A stretch of DNA of 64,000 nt from contig NZ_AGBX01000001.1 of assembly GCF_000225825.1 (NCBI RefSeq), positions 682,001 through 746,000 on the forward strand. Reading direction: 5' to 3'. Made by a program: the position numbers and the translations under genes. The notes under the pieces were generated by a model. The model saw only the letters and a program-made list of their open reading frames with translations, did no database searches and was not told the DNA's origin. Below, one piece after another: positions 9,101-17,591 of the stretch (positions are counted from its first letter, which is position 1; the number at the start of each line of letters is the position of its first letter). The stretch comes from Brachybacterium squillarum M-6-3 (GTDB lineage: Bacteria; Actinomycetota; Actinomycetes; Actinomycetales; Dermabacteraceae).

Positions 9101-12100
9101 GTCCCGGGGCCGGAGGAGGCGAGCACGGGTCGCTGCGGGGTGGGTGGGTCGATGCGGTCGTCACCCGCGAGGGCGTCGAACACGGATGCGATGAACTGCC
9201 GGCGCAGGATCTCCTCGGCGGAGAGGTAGGCCCCGGGAGCGCGGACGGTGCCGTTGAGCATGTCGAGGGGGTCCGCGAACACCCCGGCGGCACGACCCCG
9301 GCCGGCGACGAAGGTGATGTCCAGGGAGTTCCCGGTGAGGCGCCCGGCACGGCCGACGCGCTGGAGATAACTGGCGACGGTGCGCGGCACGGAGGCGAGC
9401 AGCACGGTGGAGAGGTCACCGATGTCGATGCCCATCTCCAGGGTGGGGGTGGCGACCAGGACGTTCGGGGACCCGGGAGTGGTGTGGCTGCGCTTGAAGG
9501 CGGTCTCGTGGGCGAGGCGCTCGACGTTCTCCAACAGGGAGGTGTGCTCCCGGGCGACCACACGGCGCATGTCCCCGGCGTACAGGCTGCGGTAGTAGCT
9601 GGTGGGGATCGGGTGCGGGCGGAGCTCCCCATCGCACCGGAAGCGCGGGCAGTTCCCTTCCTCGAGCTGTTCCAGGACCGGGGCGGTGCCGGTGACGGTC
9701 TCCCCGCAGACCGTGCAGGCCAACGCCGGGGTCGGTTCATCGGGCCCTCCGGGGGGCCGGCAGGCCTCGATGCGGTCCGGGAGCAGCGCGAAACTGCGCA
9801 CACCACCCCCGTCCTTCGCCGCGACCTCGTCGAGCACGCCCGCGTCCCGCAGGGACTCGAGGAGGGGTCGGAGCAGGGAGGAGGCGAGGCCCCTCACCCG
9901 ACCCAGGACCCGCATCGTCCAGTCGGTGTACCAACCGCGACGGTCGGTGAGGTCCTCCAACGCGCTCCGGTCCCCCAGTGCGCCGAGGGCGGGCAGTCCG
10001 GGACGTGCCCGGTCCGGGGGGAAGGCGGTCATGAGGTCGGGATCGGGACGCCCTCCCCACAGCCGGTAGGCCATACCGCCGCTCTCGCGGAAGGGGCGGA
10101 GCCACGGGTGGGAGACGGCACCCCGGGTCCGGAGGCGCTCCAGCACACCCCGCACCCAGAGCCGGCGGAGGCGGCGGTCGTCCCCGAGGGCGGAGGCCTC
10201 GAGGCCGGCGAGCGCACGGTCCGCGGCGGCGTCGAGCTCGGCGTCGGTGGCCCGTACCTGGGCCCGGGCGGACCCGGTGAGCAGGAGGGTGCGGCCCACC
10301 TGTCCGGTGAGCCCCAGTTCGAGCCCCACGTCGAAGGCCAGACGGCGCGCGGCGGACTCCCGGGCGCGGCGCCGGTCCGGCCGGGAGTACAGCGGGGTGC
10401 CGGGCACTCCCTCCTGCCAGAAGGGTCGGAGGCGCTCGACGCCCGCGATGGTGGGGTGCAGCAGGCGGTAGCGCTGTTCGGGCGTCACGGCGGCGTCGAG
10501 CATCCGCTCGACGATGCTCTCGAGGGCCGTGGGCTCCTCGGTGAGGGCGCCGTGGATCACGGACCGCAGGGAGAGGCCGTGGGAGCGGGCCTCCACGAAG
10601 CCGGCGCGGTGGGCGGCGTCCTGCACGGAGTCGGTGAAGACCAGGGCCTTCTTCTCCCCCAGGTCCAGGCCGGGGGTGCCGAACAGGCTGGTGAGGGTCA
10701 CGGAGAGCAGGGTCGCCACCCGGGACCCGAGAAAGCGGATGCCGTCCTTCTCGTCACAGGCGGGGCAGCTCTGGTCCAGGGAGCGGTCGTCGGCATCCGC
10801 CCCGGCGTGCACCAGCACGGGGATACCGGAGGAGTCGGCATCCTCGGCGACGGGTCCGAGCCGGTCCAGGGTGAGGGTGTCGAGGTTCAGGTGGCGGCGG
10901 CGGGAACGGGATGCGGTCTCCTCCGTCCCGTCGCCCGTCCCGGACAGGGTGGTGTCCTGGATCAGGGCGCGGAAGCGGCCGGTGCGGCGCACGGCGTCCT
11001 CGCGGACGGCGTCGGGGCGCAGGTCGAGGTCATCGCCGACGGCGCGGGTGGTGACACCCCACCCGGAACGACCGCAGTGGCGGCAGTGGATCGCGGGGAG
11101 GGCGCGGGTGTCGTCGTGGCCGGCGGTGTCGCTCCAGGTGAAGGCCGGGGCCGTGGTGACCAGGCGGTCCACCCGGGTCACCTCGCGGATCCACAGGTGG
11201 GCCTCGACGGAGGGGAAGGCGTTGCGGCCGGCCGTGGCGCGCAGGTGGGAGAGGGCGGCGAGCAGCAGGGAGGTGGCGTCGTCGGTGGCGCGGTCGTCGG
11301 TGGAGGCGGGGAACAGGCGACGACCGAGCGCGGTGAGGGCGACGGCGCTGCGGGTTGCGTCCAGCATCTCACGGACGACGGGGTGGGCGAGGGCCAGGTC
11401 GCGGGCGCCGACGCCGCCCCGGGCGGCGATCTGCACGGCGGGCGAGTCGTCCTCGTCCTCGGCGCGCCAGAGGGCGTCGAGGACGTCCTCGAGGAGCCGG
11501 GTGGGGTCGGTGTCCCCTCCGGCGGCGAGGTGGGTGCGGGCGAGCGCCTGCAGGGCGGGCACCGAGGGGGTGACGGCGGTGAGGGCGGGGAGTCCGTCGT
11601 CCTGCATGATCCCGGCGACGGCGGTCCGCGGGGGCGCGGTGAAGGCGTCGAGGTCCACACGCGTCTCGGTGATCACGGCGGAGGGGTCGATGTCGACGCC
11701 GGTCACGGTCCCGGCGAAATCGAGCATGGCCCGGGCGGCGTCCTCCCCGTCGCCGAGGGTGGCGGACGTGGCGACGGGGGTGAGGTGCACGGGGCCGTGG
11801 GCGGCGGCCTCGAGGACGATCCGCAGCCGCCGCAGCAGCATGCCGACGTCGGTCCCCTGGGCGCCGTCGTAGGTGTGGAACTCGTCGAGCACCAGGTAGC
11901 GCAGGCTGTCGCCGGAGGCGTCCCAGAGGGGTCGGTCGGCCCGGCGCAGCAGCAGTTGGTCGAGCATCTTGTAGTTCGTCAGCAGGATGTCCGGCACGCT
12001 GCGGCGGATCATCTCGCGGTCGGTGACGAGACCGTCGGCGGTGACGGTGGTGGAGGGGGAGTCCCCCGCCTCCCCCGTGTACAGGGCGGCGGAGATGCCC

Positions 12101-12627
12101 CGGTAGGCGGGGTTCCCGGTGATGGTGCGGGCCAGGCGGGAGGCCTGGTCGTTGGCCAGGGCGTTCATGGGGTAGAGGACGAGCGCCTTGAGCCCGCCGA
12201 CGCCGGCGGCGCGGGCGCGGGCCGCGTGGTCGAGCACGGGGTAGAGGAAGGACTCGGTCTTCCCGGAGCCGGTGCCCGTGGTGACGACGGTGGGCCGGGG
12301 CAGGCGGAAGCCGTCACGGTCCTCGGGGTCGCCGGGCCGGGGCACGGTGCTGAGCCGGTCGAAGGCCGCGGCCTGGTGCGCGTACGGGGTGAAATCCGCC
12401 GGCAGGCTGGGCACCACCTGGTGCACGGGCACCTCCGCGGCGCTCTCCGCGAAAGGTAGGCGGGTGCGCAGGTAGGGGCCGAGGAAGATGCCGGCCGCGG
12501 GGTCGGTCAGGAAGGCGTCCAGGGCGGAGTCCACCGAGGGGTCGGCCAGGGAGATGGCGGTGGTGACGTAATCGGTGACGGCGCGACGCAGCGCCGCGGC
12601 CTGCCGGGTGGGGAGCAGTTCGGCCAC
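6148..12627 (-). CDS. Giant DEAH/DUF1998 helicase with C-terminal nuclease-like extension (DrmA/DrmB-like or MrfA/DruE-like)
   Basis: 2159 aa, GTG start at 12627 behind a GGAGG, only 3 bases after the methyltransferase stop. Helicase motifs: Walker A TTGTGSGKT (115-123), motif II LVLDEFHTYDG (DEFH 247-250), motif III TSATLG, motif VI QRVGRAGR. Several CxxC pairs (CRHCGRSG, CPACDEKDG, CTVCGETVT, CPVCGRVVP) suggest zinc binding. A DUF1998/MZB-like segment with CACQ...ACHRCLLPQ lies near residues 1650-1700. Around 1800-1850 the protein reads TRPDFVL, then AVYTDGRTFHAS and a downstream LRRHGY, which resembles the core of Vsr/DUF559-type PD-(D/E)XK nucleases. A second short motif, LDLAWPERRRAFVAEE, lies close to the C-terminus. 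In DISARM the helicase (DrmA) and the DUF1998 protein (DrmB) are separate; here both are in one chain. Confidence 0.88.
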   Translation of the reverse strand: MAELLPTRQAAALRRAVTDYVTTAISLADPSVDSALDAFLTDPAAGIFLGPYLRTRLPFAESAAEVPVHQVVPSLPADFTPYAHQAAAFDRLSTVPRPGDPEDRDGFRLPRPTVVTTGTGSGKTESFLYPVLDHAARARAAGVGGLKALVLYPMNALANDQASRLARTITGNPAYRGISAALYTGEAGDSPSTTVTADGLVTDREMIRRSVPDILLTNYKMLDQLLLRRADRPLWDASGDSLRYLVLDEFHTYDGAQGTDVGMLLRRLRIVLEAAAHGPVHLTPVATSATLGDGEDAARAMLDFAGTVTGVDIDPSAVITETRVDLDAFTAPPRTAVAGIMQDDGLPALTAVTPSVPALQALARTHLAAGGDTDPTRLLEDVLDALWRAEDEDDSPAVQIAARGGVGARDLALAHPVVREMLDATRSAVALTALGRRLFPASTDDRATDDATSLLLAALSHLRATAGRNAFPSVEAHLWIREVTRVDRLVTTAPAFTWSDTAGHDDTRALPAIHCRHCGRSGWGVTTRAVGDDLDLRPDAVREDAVRRTGRFRALIQDTTLSGTGDGTEETASRSRRRHLNLDTLTLDRLGPVAEDADSSGIPVLVHAGADADDRSLDQSCPACDEKDGIRFLGSRVATLLSVTLTSLFGTPGLDLGEKKALVFTDSVQDAAHRAGFVEARSHGLSLRSVIHGALTEEPTALESIVERMLDAAVTPEQRYRLLHPTIAGVERLRPFWQEGVPGTPLYSRPDRRRARESAARRLAFDVGLELGLTGQVGRTLLLTGSARAQVRATDAELDAAADRALAGLEASALGDDRRLRRLWVRGVLERLRTRGAVSHPWLRPFRESGGMAYRLWGGRPDPDLMTAFPPDRARPGLPALGALGDRSALEDLTDRRGWYTDWTMRVLGRVRGLASSLLRPLLESLRDAGVLDEVAAKDGGGVRSFALLPDRIEACRPPGGPDEPTPALACTVCGETVTGTAPVLEQLEEGNCPRFRCDGELRPHPIPTSYYRSLYAGDMRRVVAREHTSLLENVERLAHETAFKRSHTTPGSPNVLVATPTLEMGIDIGDLSTVLLASVPRTVASYLQRVGRAGRLTGNSLDITFVAGRGRAAGVFADPLDMLNGTVRAPGAYLSAEEILRRQFIASVFDALAGDDRIDPPTPQRPVLASSGPGTFLGALLEEMSRRGNDRIEAFLGTFAPGEHAWDGLTEEAREDLRAWARTTEQGSGLQQAVHDAVRSWNAEREELRRRRAHVQQNLAALAELPTDEERAAAIQALTAESLLISAEQEEIGDPEALSDDERRAEARRLRGSAGRVGAEVSALESAHWIGVLERFALLPNFTLVDDAVALDATLIWQDEAGHWQHEASTITRSGRPALTELAPGSHFYAHGRDLVVDAVDIGVDGHALQDTAFCPVCGRVVPFADTSPPVLCPGCGDRAIGDPGQHRAVVDLRRVYSTMTRNRSRITDSSEDRVRMRWETAVSVAFDHDRLRHRWTVPGLGLGVDLHRGTTLTRLNLGAPHQASGTLRISGEDRSAPGFLLCAECGHHDSDTGGNRPQDHQSWCGLRYAREGRNRAALLARTVTTETVLMTLPRDVLDDPTDESLWNLVGAWQLGIERRFGGSIGSLDLDVVPHPDRAGERALLLSDAVPGGTGYLMELAEAPQVWSILVGALDALRDCACQEEGLAACHRCLLPQVPPPRRPLVRRDLAVELLEHLLGQEPDAERMGWEPVDGAADQSSVADSDLERRFRLAFRDAASALPGADVATRSSDRGQVVTVRLGGRVFTITPQVDVAGTRPDFVLTWPGADVEGIAVYTDGRTFHASGTHNRVADDAVKRMRLRRHGYLPLAVTRADLDERARRDDDRSGGTLPDLLVDRAVAAWEQRSPGNRDTARLLTADPIDLLLAIMRAGSTDPLVRVAAPLPFFFVYPGNTALLGRISSDDAPGVALGLLDGKPLPEGSGGSQVVGRCTGELSVVASIPAPGRAGTTTLVLDDRPAAVEATGFAESWRTWGLLANLAQGHPAGDSVVLTTASLVVAGHDVTRDAVEESAPVPARVDIVVPQDWQQALDDAITDTERQVLRALSSLGVEAPVVGEEFGAGIPLDLAWPERRRAFVAEELPPRDREHLESEGWLIVGPSTENVAERLGLTGGTAHE

Positions 12628-12630
12628 GGC

Positions 12631-15600
12631 TCAGGCCTCCGTCCGGCGCAGGAACTCGGCGTGGGCGCGGCGCATGTCCGCCTCGCGATCCAGGATCCGG
12701 AACGGCAGCTCGTACACGATGCTCCGCCCGGTACCTGTGGCGCTGGGGTGGAGGGCGGTGCGGTCCTCGCGGGGCATGCCCGACTCGGGCCGGCCGGCTT
12801 TGTTCCAGGCGGTGCGCACGGAACTGGGGACGTGCCTGCCGTTCGCGTCGTAGATGTACGCCTTCTTACCCTCGCCACGGTCGTAGTCGTTCAGCACCCC
12901 GAACTGTGTGCGGTAGATCGTCACCAGGTCGTCGATCGGGATGCCGGTGACGATTGCCATGATCGCGTCGATCTCCACCAGGGCTTGCCGCCGGTCCTCG
13001 GCGATCCGCAGCGGGGAGGCCGTCGACCACTCCGGGCCGACGTCCCCGAGTGCGGGACGGTTCGGCCGGTCGAGGCCGCCGGTCCAGGCGTCCGCGGGGA
13101 AGGCCCTGTCGTAGGCGTCCTGCCAGAGATCGGCGTAGGCGTCCGTGAGGCAGTTCAGACGCAAGGCGCGGAGCATGGCGGCGGGCGCGAGGGGATGATC
13201 AACAGGGATTGTCGGCAGTCGTCGAGCCTCGGGCTCGCGAAGGTTCGCCCCCGCGGTGGACCGCATGAAGAAGTCAGCGATGATCGAGGTACTGCTGGCC
13301 GCCACGGCAGCGAGGGACGTCACCGAATCCGGGAACCCGAAAGACGCCACACCGTCGATGTGAGCTGTGCCCGGGGGGTAGACAGCGGAGATGAAGGTCC
13401 GTTCCCCAGTGGTCGCGGCCATCTTCCGCCACATCACGCGGTAGTGGTCGCGGACCGGGGTGGTGCGGGTGGGGGTCCCGTCGGTGTCGCGCTCGAGGAC
13501 CCAGGTGCCGTAGGCGCGGTCGTAGGCCGAGGTGTCCGGGACGACCTCGCCGCTCACGGTGGTCTTCTCGCCGTGGACGGGCTGGTACTCCGTGGCCGGG
13601 ATCGCCGAGGCCGGGAGCGTCTCCAGGTCCAGCGCCGAGTAGTCACGGTTGCTCGACATCGTCCGGTTGCGCTCGGCCGCGAAGGGGGTGCCGACGTGGA
13701 AGTACGGTCCCTGCAGGATCACGTCCCGCCACGACGGCGGCGTGCTCCAGCGGCTCTCGAAGAACCCCTTGGCACGGTCGAGGCTCTCGTCCCATCCTCT
13801 GCTGAACTCCGGCCGCAGAGCGCCGACCTTCGGGGCGCGCGCGAGCACGGCGAGCGCCTCCGCCGCCGCGTGGTTCACGCACGAGAGCATGCGACTCGCC
13901 CCCACCGGCACGTCCTCGTCGCCGGACTCCATGAGCGCGTGCCACAGCTCCAGCTCCATGCGACGGTTGCGCTGGATCCGCGCACGGTGCGGGGTGAGAT
14001 CCCAGCCCCCGGTTGGGCTCTTGAAGCCCGGCTCGCGCCCCGAACCGTCGTGACGCAACGACCCCTCGACCACTGCGGGGTGGTAGACACTCACAGCGCT
14101 CAAGAAGTCGACCTCACTTCTCGCGCCGTACACATTCACCGAATACTCCACGAGGTTGTGGACCTCGGAGAAAAGCTTCAAATCGTTGATGAAACGCCAG
14201 TGACGGCGCAAGCGCGGATACGTCGCACCGCGCAGCGTGTAACCCTTCGCGTCCGTGAGGTGCGAGGGCGGATGCACGAGCGTCGACACGCCGGATTCGG
14301 CCGCATGCGCCCAGGTCTGCGCCATGAAGTTCCGGTAGAGGTCCGGCTGGGTCCCTGCCATCTCCGGGTACATCGCGCCGGACCCGACGAATGCTGCCGT
14401 GGACTCCACGTCGCGCGATCCGAGCAGCACGCTCTCCGTTGCGCCGCTTCGGGCCAGGGCGAGCTCGCGGCGGGACGCCTTCTGCGCGTTCGAGGGTTTG
14501 TTGGCGAGCACCCACCACGGGTCGAACTCCCCGAGCAGTGCCGCGACGTCCGGGCGCGGACGCACCCAGGGCGGGTTCCCCACCTGCAGGTCGAAGCCGC
14601 CGCGGTCGAAGGCGGCGGCGAAGTCCAGCTCCCAGTGGAAGAAGCGCTGCTCGGCGGCGATCTCCGTCGTGCGGCGCAGCCAGGGGGTGTCCCCCAGCAG
14701 GGCGGCGATGTCCACCGCGCCCCCCAGGACGAAGAAGGTCTCGATGGCGTCCAGCTCGTCCCAGTCGGCCGCGGACCCCATGATGCGCTGACCGGCCCGG
14801 TGACGGGCATAGCCGGTGCGGTCCTTCGCGACCTCCAGGCTGCTGCCCAGGATCTTCTCCAGGGTGTCCAGCCACTCGGCCGGGGTGGGCGGGGCCACCC
14901 CGTCCTCCGGCAGCACCGGCCAGAACCACAGGGCGCACCAGGCGTCCATCACCAGGCGCAGGCGACGGTAGGCGGAGTTCGCATCCGCGAGGCTCTGCTC
15001 GATCTGTTCGCGGGTCACCTCCCCGCCCCCGGGCGTCTTCGCCCCCCACACCGGGATCGCCCGGCGGGTCTGCTCCTCCGCGATCCGCTGGCGGCGCAGC
15101 GCGAAGCCCCACAGCTCCTCCACCCGCTGGGTGAGCGCCCGCAGCCGTTCGAGGTCATGCGCGGAGGGCTTCGCCTGGAACCGTTTGGCGTGCTCGCGCA
15201 GCTCCTTCGCCCGCCCGGGGGCGAGCTTCTTGATCTCGGTATCCTGAGCGGCGGCGAACCAGCCCTCCCCGGGCAGCAGGAAGTGGAACACCTTGCCCGC
15301 CACACCCGGCCGTCGCCCGGATTCGCTCGCCTGCTCGTGCAGCGTGGTGAGCGGGAGCGCCTCCGGGGCCGTCGCCACCACGTCCTTGAGCTTCGCCTCG
15401 CCGAGGGCGCGCGAGGAGTACAGGGCGTGCCGGGCCCCGATCAGCGAGTTCCCGGCACGCAGGCGCAGGCCGAACCAGGGCGCCTTCAACCCGGGTGCCA
15501 TGGTGTCCAGCCACAGCGAGACCTCGGCGAGCTCCACCGCGGTGGGGTTCAGGTCCACGCCGTACACGTTGTGCAGGGCGATGTACGCCTTCACGCGCTG

Positions 15601-17580
15601 CTGTTCGGCGGCGTACTCCTCCGGGTCGATGCGCTCGCCGGTCTCCGCCTGCCGGCGGGTCAGGTACTCCGCCGCGAGCTGCCGCACCGCTTCGATCGCG
15701 AACGCCCCGGACCCGAGGGCCGGCTCACAGATCGACAGGTCCAGGATCTCCGCGGCCGCGGTGCGGCGCCGCCGGATCGGATCACCATCGAAGTCCTCGT
15801 CCGCGAACGTCGCGGTGCCCTCCGGCAGGTCCGCATCGTCCGCGATCACGGGGTCCAGGAGCTCGGCGAGACCCTGGGAGACCGTGAAGGAGGTGATGAC
15901 CTCCGGGGAGTAGTAGCTCGCGGACTGCTGCCGGGCCCGCCCGGAGAGGCGGAACACGAACTCGCCGTGACGGTAGGTGCGGGGTGTGGGTTCCCCGTGT
16001 TCGTCCTGCACCATCACCAGGTGCCGGCGCATCCCCTCGTCCACCACGTCGGCGGGCACCACCCAGGAGCCGTCCTCCGGTCTCCCGTTCCGGGCCACCT
16101 CCACCAGGTCCTCCGAGGCGATGGAGCCGGTGTAGCTCATGAGGGACTCGTAGACCGCGCCGAGCTGGTTGATGCCGAGCGCCACGTAGCTGATGAAGCC
16201 GCGGTCCCGACCCTTCCTCACCCGGGAGAGCAGCAGGTTCTCCAGCACCTTCTGCAGGGCGGCGTTACCGAGGCCCACCTCGTCCAGCAGCGCCGTCCGC
16301 GCCGGGTCGAACAGGTCCGCCTCGAGCCGCTCGAACACCAGGGAGCCCGCGCCGTGTCCGGCCTCCTCGCCCCCGTCGCCGTCCTCGCCGGGGCCGTTCG
16401 TCTCCGTCCTCGGCGCGTGCCCCTCGTCCACCAGGCGGAACAGGAGCTGCAGGGACTCGTACAGGTAGGTGCCCCGCTCCGCCTCCGCGGGGACCTCCCG
16501 CTGGAGCAGGTCCCGCAGACGGTCCACCGAGTAGCCGGCCTGGTACTCGGGGGCGCCGGCCGGCACCACCCCCAGCTCCGGGGACGCCTCCGCGTACAGC
16601 AGGAACAGGATGCGGTACAGGTAACGCAGGGACTGCAGCGCGAGGCGCTGCGCCTCCCGGTCGTCGAGCTCCGGGAGCCCCTGCGCACGTCGGCGCTCCA
16701 GCACCTCGTTGGCCAGGATCTCGATGCTCTCCCGGACGCCGTCGCGCAGGTCCGCGGAGACGCCCACCGCGTTGCTCACGGCCTGCTCGCGGGTGGTGGT
16801 CCACCAGACGTGGGAGGAGGCGTCCGGAGCCAGGGAGTCGGCGCTCAGGCAGGCGAGCATCCGCTCCACCTCGCCCCCGCGCTTCAGATCGGCCCGTTCG
16901 GCGACGGTCTGCAGGTCCGCCACCAGGTAGCGGCCCTGGGGCCAGAGGTCCGCCGAGGTCAACACCGCGAAGCGACCCGCCAGGACCAGCAGGAACTCCG
17001 GGCCGTCGAGCTCGAGGGACAGGGCGGAGAGCACCTGCGGGACCGAGGTGAGGGTCCGCTCCTGCTCGGTGCCCTCTTCCAGCACGACGTCGGCCGGGAG
17101 ATGTCCGGCGCCCTTGGACAGCACGTCCTCCACGTCGTCGGCGGCGAGGGCGTCCAGCATCGCGAGCGGCGCGTGCTCCACGCCGCGCGTCGCGAAGCGG
17201 CGCAGGGGGCCGGTGCGGGTGACGTCCCACCGCTCGGCCACTCCCTGTTCCGTGGCGTACCCGAGGACGGTGCGCAGGGTGTCCGCGAGGGCCACGGACC
17301 GCTCGGCCAGCTGCTCACGTCGGGCGGAACCGTCCGCACGCTCCTCGTCCAGGGCGGCGGCATCGGCCTGCAGGTCCAGCAGTCGGGAGACCATGTCGCG
17401 GAGCCCCCCGGTGAACCGTTCCCGCGGGCTCCGCCACCCGGGGTCGTGCTCGCCGGCGCTGCGCCACCCGTCGAGCAGCTCCTTGGTGCGGGCCGCGAAG
17501 GTGCCGGAGCGGTCCTCGGAGATGAAGTAGTGCTCGCTGATCCAATCCTCGACCACGTACAGGGCGTCACTGTGCGCCAT
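12631..17580 (-). CDS. Large class I N6-adenine DNA methyltransferase (DrmMI/PglX-like, Eco57I type)
   Basis: 1649 aa, ATG at 17580 with a GAGGAGG upstream. The first 600 residues are a helical region. Motif I PALGSGAFAIEAV lies near residue 620, the adjacent VYGVDLNPTAVELAEVSLWL binds AdoMet in this family, and the catalytic NPPW is at about 1001-1004, the gamma-class N6-adenine arrangement. The remaining 650 residues would hold the target-recognition region; about 13180-14350 is visibly less GC-rich than its surroundings, as often seen in exchanged recognition domains. The length fits PglX and class 1 DISARM DrmMI enzymes. Expected role: methylate host DNA so that the partner helicases and nuclease do not attack it. 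It lies 11 bases after the SNF2 helicase gene and 3 bases before the DUF1998 helicase gene, clearly one operon. No PglZ is present, which argues against BREX. Confidence 0.9.
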   Translation of the reverse strand: MAHSDALYVVEDWISEHYFISEDRSGTFAARTKELLDGWRSAGEHDPGWRSPRERFTGGLRDMVSRLLDLQADAAALDEERADGSARREQLAERSVALADTLRTVLGYATEQGVAERWDVTRTGPLRRFATRGVEHAPLAMLDALAADDVEDVLSKGAGHLPADVVLEEGTEQERTLTSVPQVLSALSLELDGPEFLLVLAGRFAVLTSADLWPQGRYLVADLQTVAERADLKRGGEVERMLACLSADSLAPDASSHVWWTTTREQAVSNAVGVSADLRDGVRESIEILANEVLERRRAQGLPELDDREAQRLALQSLRYLYRILFLLYAEASPELGVVPAGAPEYQAGYSVDRLRDLLQREVPAEAERGTYLYESLQLLFRLVDEGHAPRTETNGPGEDGDGGEEAGHGAGSLVFERLEADLFDPARTALLDEVGLGNAALQKVLENLLLSRVRKGRDRGFISYVALGINQLGAVYESLMSYTGSIASEDLVEVARNGRPEDGSWVVPADVVDEGMRRHLVMVQDEHGEPTPRTYRHGEFVFRLSGRARQQSASYYSPEVITSFTVSQGLAELLDPVIADDADLPEGTATFADEDFDGDPIRRRRTAAAEILDLSICEPALGSGAFAIEAVRQLAAEYLTRRQAETGERIDPEEYAAEQQRVKAYIALHNVYGVDLNPTAVELAEVSLWLDTMAPGLKAPWFGLRLRAGNSLIGARHALYSSRALGEAKLKDVVATAPEALPLTTLHEQASESGRRPGVAGKVFHFLLPGEGWFAAAQDTEIKKLAPGRAKELREHAKRFQAKPSAHDLERLRALTQRVEELWGFALRRQRIAEEQTRRAIPVWGAKTPGGGEVTREQIEQSLADANSAYRRLRLVMDAWCALWFWPVLPEDGVAPPTPAEWLDTLEKILGSSLEVAKDRTGYARHRAGQRIMGSAADWDELDAIETFFVLGGAVDIAALLGDTPWLRRTTEIAAEQRFFHWELDFAAAFDRGGFDLQVGNPPWVRPRPDVAALLGEFDPWWVLANKPSNAQKASRRELALARSGATESVLLGSRDVESTAAFVGSGAMYPEMAGTQPDLYRNFMAQTWAHAAESGVSTLVHPPSHLTDAKGYTLRGATYPRLRRHWRFINDLKLFSEVHNLVEYSVNVYGARSEVDFLSAVSVYHPAVVEGSLRHDGSGREPGFKSPTGGWDLTPHRARIQRNRRMELELWHALMESGDEDVPVGASRMLSCVNHAAAEALAVLARAPKVGALRPEFSRGWDESLDRAKGFFESRWSTPPSWRDVILQGPYFHVGTPFAAERNRTMSSNRDYSALDLETLPASAIPATEYQPVHGEKTTVSGEVVPDTSAYDRAYGTWVLERDTDGTPTRTTPVRDHYRVMWRKMAATTGERTFISAVYPPGTAHIDGVASFGFPDSVTSLAAVAASSTSIIADFFMRSTAGANLREPEARRLPTIPVDHPLAPAAMLRALRLNCLTDAYADLWQDAYDRAFPADAWTGGLDRPNRPALGDVGPEWSTASPLRIAEDRRQALVEIDAIMAIVTGIPIDDLVTIYRTQFGVLNDYDRGEGKKAYIYDANGRHVPSSVRTAWNKAGRPESGMPREDRTALHPSATGTGRSIVYELPFRILDREADMRRAHAEFLRRTEA

Positions 17581-17591
17581 CAGGACCCTCC

